Shown here: positions 51,465 through 59,031 of the stretch, piece by piece | Layout: every line of letters starts with the position of its first letter | How positions within the stretch are numbered: the first letter of the stretch is position 1 | NCBI GenBank assembly: GCA_025517565.1 | Contig: JAOPKD010000018.1 | Span: 1-59,031 of the forward strand | From: Halapricum hydrolyticum | GTDB lineage: Archaea; Halobacteriota; Halobacteria; Halobacteriales; Haloarculaceae | Reading direction: 5' to 3' | DNA: 59,031 bases | Notes under the pieces: model-generated | The model's database searches: none | What the model was told of the DNA's origin: nothing | The model's input: the letters and a program-made list of their open reading frames with translations, nothing else | Program-made: the position numbers and the translations under genes

Positions 51465-52439
51465 TCACTCCGGGACGCGGTTCCGGTCGCCCGTCCCCTG
51501 CGTGAGACCGCTGGCGAGTGCACCTTTCAACACCACGTCGTCGCCGAGATTGGTCAGCTGGATGTCGGGGATGTTGATGAAAACGTGATCTTCGAGCCGT
51601 TCGCGGATCGGGTCGATGACGAGTTCCTCGTTGTTGAGCGCGACGCTGCCGCCGACGTAGATGACCAGCGGCGCGTAGGAGTGGATGAGGTTCGCGAACC
51701 CCTGGACGTTCCAGTCGTTGACCCGCTCGATGACGTAATCGGCGAACTCGTCCTCGCCGGCGTGGGCGTAGACGTCGATCGCCGAGAAGTCCTCGTCCAG
51801 TACGTCCATCTCCGTCTCCCAGTCTTCGGCCTCGTAGAGCCGTCTGGCGTACCGGGGGATGTTCTGTCCGGACGCATAGGCTTCCCAGTGGCCGGGTTTT
51901 CCACAGCCACACTCCATCTCCCCGTCCGGGTCGAGCGTGATGTGTCCGACTTCGCCGGCGTTGCCGTCCCAGCCGCTCAGGACGTTGCCGTCGACACAGA
52001 CCCCGGCACCGATGCCCGTCGAGATCGTCAGGTAGATCATGCTCGTCGGGTTGCGCTCACTATAGAACCGCTCGCCGATCACGCCGGCGACCGTGTCGTT
52101 GTGAAGGTGGACGTTGTCGGTCCCGGCGAGGTTCTGGATCGGCCCGACGAGCGGAATCCGATCGATGCTGTCGGGCAAGTTCGACGGGTTCTCGACGGCA
52201 CCGTCCGTCAGATTGAGCGGCCCGATCGAGCCGATTCCCACCCCACGCAGGTCGGTCGGGTCGACGCCTGCGTCCTCGCACGCGATCCGGAGGGTTTCGA
52301 GGACCGCCTCGGTGACCGTGATCCCTGCCGGCCCCTGTGGCGTCCGCTGTTTGTGTAGTCCCAGTTCTGCGCCAGTTTCGTCGCCGACGATGGCGCGAAC
52401 GTTCGTCGCACCCAGGTCGACCCCTGCGTATGTGGCCAT
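51465..52439 (-). CDS. ROK-family sugar kinase, probable glucokinase
   Basis: A 324-residue protein. MATYAGVDLGATNVRAIVGDETG is the N-terminal phosphate loop, and GAVENPSNLPDSID, IYLTISTGIGAGVCVDG, and GEVGHITLDPDGEMECGCGKPGHWEAYASGQNIPR follow. The zinc motif is CGCGKPGHWE, where many ROK proteins have CxCGxxGCxE, so His may replace the third Cys. Phosphorylation of glucose or a related hexose is likely but substrate is not provable. TATA-like TTAAGTAC on the minus strand (plus 52463-52470) is about 28 bp upstream. Confidence 0.85.
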   Translation of the reverse strand: MATYAGVDLGATNVRAIVGDETGAELGLHKQRTPQGPAGITVTEAVLETLRIACEDAGVDPTDLRGVGIGSIGPLNLTDGAVENPSNLPDSIDRIPLVGPIQNLAGTDNVHLHNDTVAGVIGERFYSERNPTSMIYLTISTGIGAGVCVDGNVLSGWDGNAGEVGHITLDPDGEMECGCGKPGHWEAYASGQNIPRYARRLYEAEDWETEMDVLDEDFSAIDVYAHAGEDEFADYVIERVNDWNVQGFANLIHSYAPLVIYVGGSVALNNEELVIDPIRERLEDHVFINIPDIQLTNLGDDVVLKGALASGLTQGTGDRNRVPE

Positions 52440-52518
52440 ACTATCGGCGTATCGTTCTTGCCGTACTTAACTGCACATATTTACTCGCGACAGCGTGTGA
52501 TTTTGACCTGTCATGTAT

Positions 52519-53727
52519 TCAGGCCGAAAAGAGGCTGTTGTGGACGGGCGCGAACTCGCGACTCTCCTCGATCTCGTCGTCTTCGGTGTCAGAGACCGCT
52601 GTCCCGTCGACGCCGTCGTCGAGAAAGTCCGAAAGCGGCGGGCCGACGTTGCCGGGCTCGACCAGGAAGGCGTCGTGGCCGTGGTCGGACTCGACGACGT
52701 GGTGAGCAGTCCGAACGTCCGCGTCTCTGAGTGATTCGGCCAGTTCTTCGGCCTGATCGACGGTGAAATGCCAGTCGGCGGTAAAGGACATCACCAGTGC
52801 CTCGCCGCTGAAGGCCGCGAGCGCGTCGCTGTCCGACTCGAACCCCGAAGCGAGATCGTAGTTGTCCATCGCACGGGTCAGATAGAGGTAACTGTTGGCG
52901 TCGAAGCGTCCGACGAACCGCTCGGCCTGGTAGTCCAGGTACGATTCGACGTCCCGATAGGGGAAAAACGACGCCGCTGGATCGGCTGGGAACGAGCGCA
53001 CGGCGTCCCGACCTGCCGCCCGGCGACCGAACTTCTTCTCCATGCTGGCCTTCGAGAGATACATGACGTGCCCGATCTGGCGGGCGATGGCGAGCCCGTC
53101 CTCGGGATCGGGGCCGCCGTAGTAGTCGCCGCCGTTCCAGTTTCGATCGGTCGTGATTGCCCGGCGAGCGATCGCATCGAACGCGAGACACTGTGGATCG
53201 ACCCGGGCAGCGGCTGCGATCGAGACGATCCGATCGACGTGGTCGGGGTGGCGCTTGGCCCACTCGAGGACGTTCATCCCGCCGACGCTGCCGCCGACGA
53301 CCGCGTGCAACGCGGGCACGCCGAGTTCGTCCAGCAGCGCGCGCTGAGTTTCCGTCCAGTCGCCGATCGTCACCGGCGGGAAGTCCGTCCCGTAGGGCTC
53401 GCCCGTCGCGGGGTTCTCGCTGGCCGGCCCGGTCGTCCCGTAGCAGGAACCGGGCACGTTCGCGCAGATGACGTAGTAGTCGTTGGTGTCGATCGCCTTC
53501 CCGGGGCCGACGATGTCGTCCCACCAGGCCCGGGCCTGGCCGCTCGTCTCGGCTGTGTCGCGATGGCTGGCGACGTGCGCGCTGCCGGTCAGGGCGTGGC
53601 ACACGAGCACCGCGTTGTCGCCGGTGAACTCCCCGTAGGCCTCATAGGCGACCTCAAGCTCCGGGATCGATTCCCCACACTCGAACTCGAACTCGCCCAG
53701 CGAGACCGTCCCGCGCTCGACTTCCAT
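52519..53727 (-). CDS. metX: Homoserine O-acetyltransferase
   Basis: A 402-residue alpha/beta-hydrolase-fold enzyme that acetylates homoserine for methionine synthesis. The nucleophile is S147 in [15 protein letters not shown]; the triad is completed by Asp in [15 protein letters not shown] and His in [25 protein letters not shown] forms the oxyanion region and [12 protein letters not shown] the substrate motif. It follows metY with three bases between them, so the two genes are co-transcribed. The C-terminal ~40 residues are an acidic extension. Confidence 0.93.
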   Translation of the reverse strand: MEVERGTVSLGEFEFECGESIPELEVAYEAYGEFTGDNAVLVCHALTGSAHVASHRDTAETSGQARAWWDDIVGPGKAIDTNDYYVICANVPGSCYGTTGPASENPATGEPYGTDFPPVTIGDWTETQRALLDELGVPALHAVVGGSVGGMNVLEWAKRHPDHVDRIVSIAAAARVDPQCLAFDAIARRAITTDRNWNGGDYYGGPDPEDGLAIARQIGHVMYLSKASMEKKFGRRAAGRDAVRSFPADPAASFFPYRDVESYLDYQAERFVGRFDANSYLYLTRAMDNYDLASGFESDSDALAAFSGEALVMSFTADWHFTVDQAEELAESLRDADVRTAHHVVESDHGHDAFLVEPGNVGPPLSDFLDDGVDGTAVSDTEDDEIEESREFAPVHNSLFSA

Positions 53728-53730
53728 GGC

Positions 53731-55020
53731 TTACTCGATCCCTGCTTGGAGGTCCGCAATGATGTCTCTGGCGTCTTCGATCCCGACCGACAGCCGAACG
53801 AGGTCGGGCGTGACGCCGCTCTCGCGCTGCTCGCCTTCGCTCAACTGTGCGTGGGTCGTCGACGCCGGGTGGATGATCAGCGTCTTGGCGTCACCGACGT
53901 TGGCCAGGAACTGCGCGAGTTCGGTCTCTTCACAGAGCCGTTTCCCCGCCTCGTACCCGCCTTCCAGCCCGAACGCGATCATGCCGCCATACCCACCCTC
54001 CAGGTACTCGGTGGCGTTGTCGTGAGTCTCGTGGCTCTCCAGTCCGGGATACTGGACCCAGGCGACTTCCTCGTGGTCGTCGAGCCACTCGGCGACGCGA
54101 GCGGCGTTCTCACAGTGGCGCTCCATCCGCACGGCGAGCGTTTCCACGCCCTGGAGGGTCTGCCAGGCGTCGAAGGGTGCCTGCCCGTCGCCCAGGCTCC
54201 GGACTGCGCGCTGGCGAGCGGCCACGGTGAAGGCACGATCACCGAACTGTTCGGCGAAGTTCGTATCGAACGCGGGGTTTTCGCTTCCGATCTCGGGATA
54301 CTTCTCCGCGTGTTCTCGCCAGGGGAACGAACCGCCGTCGACGAGGATGCCTCCTACTGTCGTCCCCGAGCCGTGGATCCACTTCGTCGTGGATTCCCAG
54401 ACCAGGTCCGCGCCGCGTTCGAGCGGTTGCGTGAGCGCGGGCGTCGCGAAGGTGTTGTCGACGAGCAGCGGGACGCCGCGGTCGCCCGCGATCTCGGCGA
54501 TGCGCTCGATGTCCGGCGTCACCAGCGACGGGTTGGCGATGGTCTCGACGTGGACGTAAGCCGTCCGTTCGTCGATCGCTTCGGCGTAACCGTCGTAATC
54601 AAGGGTGTCCACGAAACGGGCGTCGATACCACGACGACTCGCGGTTTTCGTGAAGTAGCTGTGCGTCCCGCCGTAGATAGAGGACGCCGAGACGATATTG
54701 TCGCCCGCCTCGGCCAGCAAGAACGTCGCCGCGTCGAGCGCAGCCATCCCCGACCCGGTCGCGACGGCGTCGACCCCTCCTTCGAGGTCGGCCAGCCGCC
54801 GTTCCAGGGCTCGAACGGTGGGATTGTCGAATCGCGAGTAGATGTTGCCCTCCGCTTGCAGCGCGTACTGGTCGGCCGCGCGGTCGGCGTCTTCGAACGC
54901 GTAGGACGTCGTCTGATAGATCGGCGGTGCGACCGCTCCGGTCTCCGGGTCCGGTCGCTGACCCGCGTGGACACAGCGCGTGCCGAAACGCTGTCCCTTC
55001 GTCGAATCCTGCTGAGTCAT
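53731..55020 (-). CDS. metY: O-acetylhomoserine sulfhydrylase
   Basis: A 429-residue PLP enzyme of the cystathionine gamma-synthase class. The PLP lysine is in LVWESTTKWIHGSGTTVGGILVDGG; TRCVHAGQRPDPETGAVAPPIYQTTSYAFED is the start block, and GTHSYFTKTASRRGI and LVDNTFATPALTQPLERGAD are further ones. It makes homocysteine from O-acetylhomoserine and sulfide. It heads the metY-metX operon; TATA-like TTATAGG on the minus strand (55048-55055 on the plus strand) is about 28-30 bp upstream, so leaderless. Confidence 0.93.
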   Translation of the reverse strand: MTQQDSTKGQRFGTRCVHAGQRPDPETGAVAPPIYQTTSYAFEDADRAADQYALQAEGNIYSRFDNPTVRALERRLADLEGGVDAVATGSGMAALDAATFLLAEAGDNIVSASSIYGGTHSYFTKTASRRGIDARFVDTLDYDGYAEAIDERTAYVHVETIANPSLVTPDIERIAEIAGDRGVPLLVDNTFATPALTQPLERGADLVWESTTKWIHGSGTTVGGILVDGGSFPWREHAEKYPEIGSENPAFDTNFAEQFGDRAFTVAARQRAVRSLGDGQAPFDAWQTLQGVETLAVRMERHCENAARVAEWLDDHEEVAWVQYPGLESHETHDNATEYLEGGYGGMIAFGLEGGYEAGKRLCEETELAQFLANVGDAKTLIIHPASTTHAQLSEGEQRESGVTPDLVRLSVGIEDARDIIADLQAGIE

Positions 55021-55338
55021 GTACTACGCTCATATATCTACACGTTCCTATAACTGATAGTTACGGCAATATTCGCGGAGACGAAGAGCGGCCTTTTTGG
55101 AGCGGTTGACCCCAAGAATTATACTTACTGACCGGTTAGCTAGCTCCGCTGGTAGTGAGTATCTCCAGCGGTCGTAGGACAGCAGCCATCTGGCTGCGAC
55201 GTTTTCGGTCCGTCGTGGGCTGTGACAGTATCGGTCCGCGCCGGGCCGTTTTTCGACGTGCTCTTTCGGTAGCTGGCAGTGTTGCCTCCGGTCAGGCAGC
55301 CGAAACGGTTATTGAGACGATGGACTTTTCGGGGAACG
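55021..55338. other. Divergent intergenic region metY / surface protein
   Basis: Contains the metY promoter (55048-55055), a rightward TATA-like element at 55118-55127 followed by two hairpins, and a weak TATA, GGTTATTG, about 28 bp before the ATG at 55339. No gene is called. Confidence 0.4.
55146..55253 (+). ncRNA. Possible short structured RNA between metY and the surface-protein gene
   Basis: TATA-like ATTATACTTA (55118-55127) would start transcription near 55148. Two perfect 7-bp hairpins follow, CCGCTGG (55146-55152)/CCAGCGG (55165-55171) and GCAGCCA (55182-55188)/TGGCTGC (55191-55197), and a T5 run stands at 55249-55253. No ORF with haloarchaeal bias crosses it. It could alternatively be a 5' leader part for the downstream gene. 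Confidence 0.25.
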
Positions 55339-56892
55339 ATGGGAGTCTCACGGTTCGGTCTGATCCTCCTGGTGGGGCTCGTCGTGGCAGGCGCCACAGT
55401 CGGTTCAGCTACTTTCGTCGGCAGCGAGACGGGCGTATCGCTGTCGGAGCAACCCGGCAACAGCGGCGCCAATGCGACCGCAACTGTGTCCAGCGACACG
55501 CTCCTGGACCCTCCAGAGGACCGGATCGGCTGGGAGGGCGGGTACTGGTACAACGAATCCATCGAGGTCGACCAGTCCGACGGGCTCTCCGAGTCCGAAC
55601 TGCAGCGATACAAGTACCGCACGATGGCCCGACTGGAGAAGATCCGCGGGCTGGAGTTCACCGACGACGTCGAGATCGAGTTCATCGGCCCCGACGAGGT
55701 CGCCGATCGCATCGACGGCAACGTCACGCAGTTTCGCGGCACCGACCAGCAGTGGGAAGCGCTGTTCGTCGTCGGCGAGGACCGCGAGGCCGATCGAGTC
55801 GTCTTCGAGACCCTCGTCGGGAGCGTCGTCGGGTGGGCCGCCGAGGAGGGCTCGGAGACGGTTGTTCTGATCACTGACGACCCCGGCGAGCCGACCGCCC
55901 CGCCGACGTTGATGGCTCACGAGCTGGCTCACGAGCTGCAGCACCAGCAGTTCGATCTTGACGCTGATCGCTACCAGCGGGCGACGCTCGACGGCGAGAA
56001 CGCCAAAGACGCTCTGGTCGAGGGTGAGGCGAGTCATCTCGATAGCGTCTACGACCAGCACTGCACCAACGGGTCGTGGGACTGCGTCGACCGAGGTTCG
56101 TTCGCGACCGGCCGCTCGAACTTCGTCGAGTTCGGTCTGCTTCCGTATCTCCGGGCCCCGTACACGCTCGGAAGCGAGTACGTCGGCCGACTGATCGATC
56201 GGGGCGGGTTCGACGCTGTCGACGGCGCGCATCGGAACCCGCCGGAATACAGCGTCACCGCACTGCATGGCGAGGAGACCGAGCCCGTACGCCAGACAGG
56301 GATCGCCCCGGCGTCGCCGCTGTCCGTGCCCGATCGATCGGACGACAACTGGACGCGCCAGGCTGCTCCCGACCGCGTCGGTGCGATGGGACTGTCAGTG
56401 ACGATCGGCGACGCCGCACTGGCCTGGCGCAACGGTGCACTCTACCCGTACACCAACGGCTCGGCTGACGGATACGTCTGGGAGACGCACTGGTCGAACG
56501 AGACGACGGCCGCGGCGTTCGCCGACGCGTATCGCGGCCAGCTCAGCTCCGAAGGTGGCACGCAGATCACAGATCGAGTCTGGGAGATTCAGACCGGAAC
56601 GTTTGCCGATGCGTTCGCCGTCAATCAGACCGGGAACGCGGTCCGGATCGTGAACGCTCCGTCCGTCGAAGCGCTCTCGGCAGTGCACGGGGACAGCGAA
56701 CCAGACACGAGAGAGTCGGAAACGCCCACCACGCCTGCGACTCGGGACGCGACTACCGACCCGGCGCGGACGACATCTTCCGGGACGACGGCCGACGGTG
56801 ACGGTCCCGGGTTCGGGATTGCCGCAGCGCTGATCGCGTTGATCGCCGCGACGAGTGCAAAAAGAAAGCGGTCTAGTGGTCGTGACCGGTGA
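55339..56892 (+). CDS. Hvo_1808-type surface protein with HExxH and C-terminal anchor
   Basis: A 517-residue secreted protein. Signal peptide: residues about 5-27 (RFGLILLVGLVVAGATVGSA). The middle has HELAHELQHQ at residues 194-203, a gluzincin-like HExxH, so metalloprotease activity is possible though not proven for this family. Thr/Ser/Pro-rich linker (about residues 455-490) precedes the C-terminal GPGFGIAAALIALIAATSAKRKR, a PGF-CTERM-like tripartite signal for archaeosortase processing and lipid anchoring. The start at 55339 begins directly with the signal peptide. It overlaps the 3' end of the convergent gene at 56873 by 20 bp. Confidence 0.85.
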   Translation: MGVSRFGLILLVGLVVAGATVGSATFVGSETGVSLSEQPGNSGANATATVSSDTLLDPPEDRIGWEGGYWYNESIEVDQSDGLSESELQRYKYRTMARLEKIRGLEFTDDVEIEFIGPDEVADRIDGNVTQFRGTDQQWEALFVVGEDREADRVVFETLVGSVVGWAAEEGSETVVLITDDPGEPTAPPTLMAHELAHELQHQQFDLDADRYQRATLDGENAKDALVEGEASHLDSVYDQHCTNGSWDCVDRGSFATGRSNFVEFGLLPYLRAPYTLGSEYVGRLIDRGGFDAVDGAHRNPPEYSVTALHGEETEPVRQTGIAPASPLSVPDRSDDNWTRQAAPDRVGAMGLSVTIGDAALAWRNGALYPYTNGSADGYVWETHWSNETTAAAFADAYRGQLSSEGGTQITDRVWEIQTGTFADAFAVNQTGNAVRIVNAPSVEALSAVHGDSEPDTRESETPTTPATRDATTDPARTTSSGTTADGDGPGFGIAAALIALIAATSAKRKRSSGRDR

Positions 56893-57160
56893 GTTCGCCG
56901 TAGCTCGAACCGAACCGCTCCTCGAACAACTCCATCGTCAGTTCTTCGGCGTCTTTGACCTCCTGTGGCGGTTCGCCCTGGCCGTGGTGGATCGCGCCGT
57001 GGATCCGCTGAGCCAGCCCGAACATGGCGATGTCGCCGATAATCTCGGCTGGCGTCTCGCCTTCTTCCTCGCGGAGCATCTCGATCATCGCGATCGGAAC
57101 GGTGAGTTCGTCGGTCGTGTCGTCGTCTTCGATCGTCAGCGTGACGGTGTCGTCAGCCAT
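56873..57160 (-). CDS. Small conserved haloarchaeal protein (DUF7545-like)
   Basis: A 95-residue, very acidic protein with no membrane segment: MADDTVTLTIEDDDTTDELTVPIAMIEMLREEEGETPAEIIGDIAMFGLAQRIHGAIHHGQG and an acidic end, GELTGHDH. The pattern (beta-rich start, LREEEGETPAEIIGDIAMFGLAQRIHGAIHHG) recalls a small haloarchaeal family often listed as DUF7545; that name is a guess. The start is the ATG at 57160; the longer frame from 57187 lacks support. It overlaps the surface-protein gene tail-to-tail by 20 bp. Confidence 0.7.
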   Translation of the reverse strand: MADDTVTLTIEDDDTTDELTVPIAMIEMLREEEGETPAEIIGDIAMFGLAQRIHGAIHHGQGEPPQEVKDAEELTMELFEERFGSSYGELTGHDH

Positions 57161-57246
57161 ACCACTGCTTTCGGCGACCGCACTCAAGGGTCTTCGGATC
57201 CAAAACAGTCCGCCAGCGACGTGCCAGCGTCGTACGACCGATCCGT

Positions 57247-58296
57247 TCAGTCGTCCGTCTGGGCTGTCTCGACGCTGGCCTCGCTCGTCGATTCGACCGA
57301 TTCGAGATACTCGTCGGCGTCGAGCGCCGCTTTACAGCCCATGCCGGCGGCTGTCACGGCCTGCTGGTAGTGATAATCGACGACGTCGCCCGCGCCGAAT
57401 ATGCCATCGACGCCGGTACGGGTCTGACCCCCGCCGGTCCCGCCCTCAGTCCGGATGTAGCCGGCCTCGTCCAGTTCGACGGCCGTCTCCTCGAGATAGC
57501 TGGTGTTCGGCGTGTGCCCGATCGCCAGGAAGACCGCGCCGACATCTAGCTCGAACTCTTCGACTTCCTCGCTCCGTCCGGCGTCAATCTTCTCTTTCGG
57601 GTGGCCGTCGGGATGGCGCACCAGCGACACGTGATCGACGCCGTCGGCCTGTGTGCCGTGGATCTCGGTCGCTTCCGTGTTCTTCAGCAATTCGACGTCG
57701 CCGTCGTCGACTTTCTCCATGATGCGGTCGACCCAGTAGTCCTCGGCCCGGAAGTCCTCGCGGCGATGAGCGATGTAGACGGTGTCTGCGAACTTGGTCA
57801 GAAAGTTGGCCTCTTCCATGGCCGCGTCGCCGCCCCCGATCACCAGCATATCCTCGCCACGGAAAAAAGCCCCATCACAGGTCGCGCACGTCGAGACGCC
57901 GTAGCCCATCAGTTCGTCTTCGCCGGGAATGTCGAGTGTCCGCGCGCTCGCGCCGGACGCCGCAACAAACGCGTCCGTCGTCAGTGTCTCGCCGTTCGTG
58001 AGCTCGATCTCGACCGGGTCACCTTCCTCGACCCGCTCGATGACGCCGTTCTGTATCTCGGCTCCGAACTGTTTCGCCTGCTCTTTCATATTGTTTATCA
58101 GCTCGGGGCCGCCGATGCCATCCGGGAATCCGGGATAGTTCTCGACGTCGGTGGTGAGCGTCAGTTGTCCACCGGGTTCGTCACCAGCCAGAACGAGCGG
58201 GTCGTTGTTCCCGCGCGCCGCGTAGATGGCGGCTGTCAGGCCCGCGATCCCGGTTCCAGCGATGACGAGTCGATGGTGATCGGCGTCTGTACTCAT
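57247..58296 (-). CDS. trxB: Thioredoxin reductase
   Basis: A 349-residue FAD/NAD(P)H flavoprotein. FAD-binding LVIAGTGIAGLTAAIYAARGNNDPLVLAGDEPGGQLTLTTDVENYPGFPDGIGG, redox CATC in YGVSTCATCDGAFFRG, NADPH loop VIGGGDAAMEEANFL and the closing TGVDGIFGAGDVVDYHYQQAVTAAGMGCKAAL. It reduces thioredoxin. The N-terminal residues MSTDADHH start at 58296, two codons inside the longest frame. The C-terminal tail (after residue ~325) is an acidic extension. Confidence 0.95.
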   Translation of the reverse strand: MSTDADHHRLVIAGTGIAGLTAAIYAARGNNDPLVLAGDEPGGQLTLTTDVENYPGFPDGIGGPELINNMKEQAKQFGAEIQNGVIERVEEGDPVEIELTNGETLTTDAFVAASGASARTLDIPGEDELMGYGVSTCATCDGAFFRGEDMLVIGGGDAAMEEANFLTKFADTVYIAHRREDFRAEDYWVDRIMEKVDDGDVELLKNTEATEIHGTQADGVDHVSLVRHPDGHPKEKIDAGRSEEVEEFELDVGAVFLAIGHTPNTSYLEETAVELDEAGYIRTEGGTGGGQTRTGVDGIFGAGDVVDYHYQQAVTAAGMGCKAALDADEYLESVESTSEASVETAQTDD

Positions 58297-58355
58297 GTAC
58301 ACCCCTGTACTGCTGGGTGGCGTTTGTACCTTGCGGTATCAGGAAAACGACACGA

Positions 58356-58811
58356 CTACGGCGCGTACGTCCCTTCGAGTGTCGCTTCATCGATGACGTG
58401 TCCTTCCAGCGCGTCACGCAAGTCGTCGGCATCGGTGCGGCGTCCCAGTTCCAGTTCGGTGTCGGCCGCGTAGAGGTGGATTCGATAGGTGTGCTCTCTG
58501 TCCGGCGGATTCGGCCCGCCGTAGCCCCGCTCGCCGTAGTCGTTGCGTCCCTCAACGGCGTCATCGGCGTCCCAGCCCTCCGGAATCTTCTCGCGCTCCG
58601 GCGGAACGTTCCAGACGACCCAGTGATCCCAGACCTTGCCGGCCGGTTCGACGGCGTCGGGATCGTCTATCACGAGCGCCAGCGTCTCTGTCTCCTCGGG
58701 GACGCCGGAGATACGAAAGGGTGGATTCACGTTCCGCTCCGTATAGCCGTACTCGTCGGGGATCGGTTCGCCGTCACGGAATGCTGGACTCGATATCGTG
58801 AGCTGTGTCAT
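58356..58811 (-). CDS. YbhB/YbcL-family PEBP protein
   Basis: A 151-residue protein of the phosphatidylethanolamine-binding (Raf kinase inhibitor-like) fold: DPDAVEPAGKVWDHWVVWNVP carries the DPD ligand-site motif and GYGGPNPPDREHTYRIHLYA the GPxPP motif. Bacterial YbhB is a cytoplasmic protein of unclear function. It is read leftward upstream of trxB with a 59-bp gap, and is single-domain and complete. Confidence 0.88.
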   Translation of the reverse strand: MTQLTISSPAFRDGEPIPDEYGYTERNVNPPFRISGVPEETETLALVIDDPDAVEPAGKVWDHWVVWNVPPEREKIPEGWDADDAVEGRNDYGERGYGGPNPPDREHTYRIHLYAADTELELGRRTDADDLRDALEGHVIDEATLEGTYAP

Positions 58812-58944
58812 GCGTGTCTACCCCCGTTTGCCAGGTGACCATCCGTCCGTCGCAGGCCTGCTGGGCAATACGAAATTGGATCGGCAGAAGGAAAAAAGTG
58901 GGTATGCGAACGTGACGGCCGCAAAAGACCGCGCGGAAGTGTGA

Positions 58945-59031
58945 CTATTCGTCGGCGCCCGGCTTCGTGGTGTTGCCGGATCCGGGTCCGGTGGGGAAGT
59001 AGAATTCGTGTTCGGATTCGGTTTCGAAGCG
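58945..59031 (-). CDS. 3' end of an unidentified gene, cut by the window edge
   Basis: The last 28 codons of a leftward frame read RFETESEHEFYFPTGPGSGN and end NTTKPGADE then TAG at 58945-58947. The amino-acid bias is normal for haloarchaea and a run of 28 codons with no other frame so biased supports a real C-terminus. I do not recognise the protein; the rest lies beyond 59031. Confidence 0.5.
   Translation of the reverse strand, partial: RFETESEHEFYFPTGPGSGNTTKPGADE

Noticed and set aside
52768..55053. 761-codon frame opposite metX-metY
   Set aside because: Antisense shadow of two well-identified genes, with no independent start signal.
1..59031. tRNA, rRNA, CRISPR array or prophage
   Set aside because: I saw no T-loop-like GGTTC-type clusters with matching acceptor stems, no regularly spaced direct repeats and no phage structural genes. 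I could not run tRNAscan or CRISPR finders.

Overview
The window is haloarchaeal chromosome (class Halobacteria). The proteins are rich in Asp and Glu, the coding sequence is GC-rich, most start codons lie 25-30 bp behind a TATA-like box with no leader, and the gene set includes TFB, aCPSF1, two-subunit KorAB, the GlpABC/GlpK/GlpX glycerol cluster and a PGF-CTERM-type surface protein. A fermentation-type four-subunit pyruvate:ferredoxin oxidoreductase beside PEP carboxylase recalls Halorhabdus-like lineages, but the genus is a weak inference.

Layout. 1-1310: a promoter driving a 38-codon ORF with a twin-arginine signal, then an IS5-type element whose transposase carries an internal deletion and frameshift. 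1365-7024: membrane proteins, a DUF6544-like protein, a YjdF-like membrane protein and an ABC exporter operon. 7136-15755: information processing (aCPSF1, HerA-like ATPase, TFB, RNB exonuclease, PUA protein). 15853-16708: a vapBC toxin-antitoxin operon with a palindromic operator, and a 100-bp inverted-repeat element; a second copy is at 2213-2312. 16769-28192: gcvPA/gcvPB, Rsm22-like methyltransferase with tyrA, ctaA, hisB, a divergent MFS/TrmB pair, an MgtC/DUF4010 protein and hisA. 28270-34874: truA, korAB, a flavin reductase, a GC-rich palindromic noncoding block, a truncated DUF21 protein and an MBL hydrolase.

34926-41835: porCDAB and ppc, transcribed divergently across a 550-bp intergenic region with two similar CCCCCAA-type boxes, followed by a universal stress protein. 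41887-49145: glycerol catabolism. glpABC runs leftward and glpK-glpX rightward from a shared intergenic region rich in inverted repeats; glpK is broken by one in-frame TAG. 49192-59031: small membrane proteins, a diverged Orc1/Cdc6-like ATPase, ROK glucokinase, metX-metY, a possible short structured RNA, an Hvo_1808-type surface protein, thioredoxin reductase, a PEBP-family protein and the 3' end of an unidentified gene.

Metabolically, glycerol would enter through GlpX and GlpK, be oxidised by GlpABC to triose phosphate, and reach PEP and pyruvate, where PPC and POR sit; KOR, the glycine cleavage P-protein and the ROK kinase are neighbouring nodes. The glpK stop would break this route unless another glycerol kinase exists or the stop is a sequence error.

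I saw no rRNA, tRNA or CRISPR array. Family assignments come from reading the protein sequences; no database search was run.
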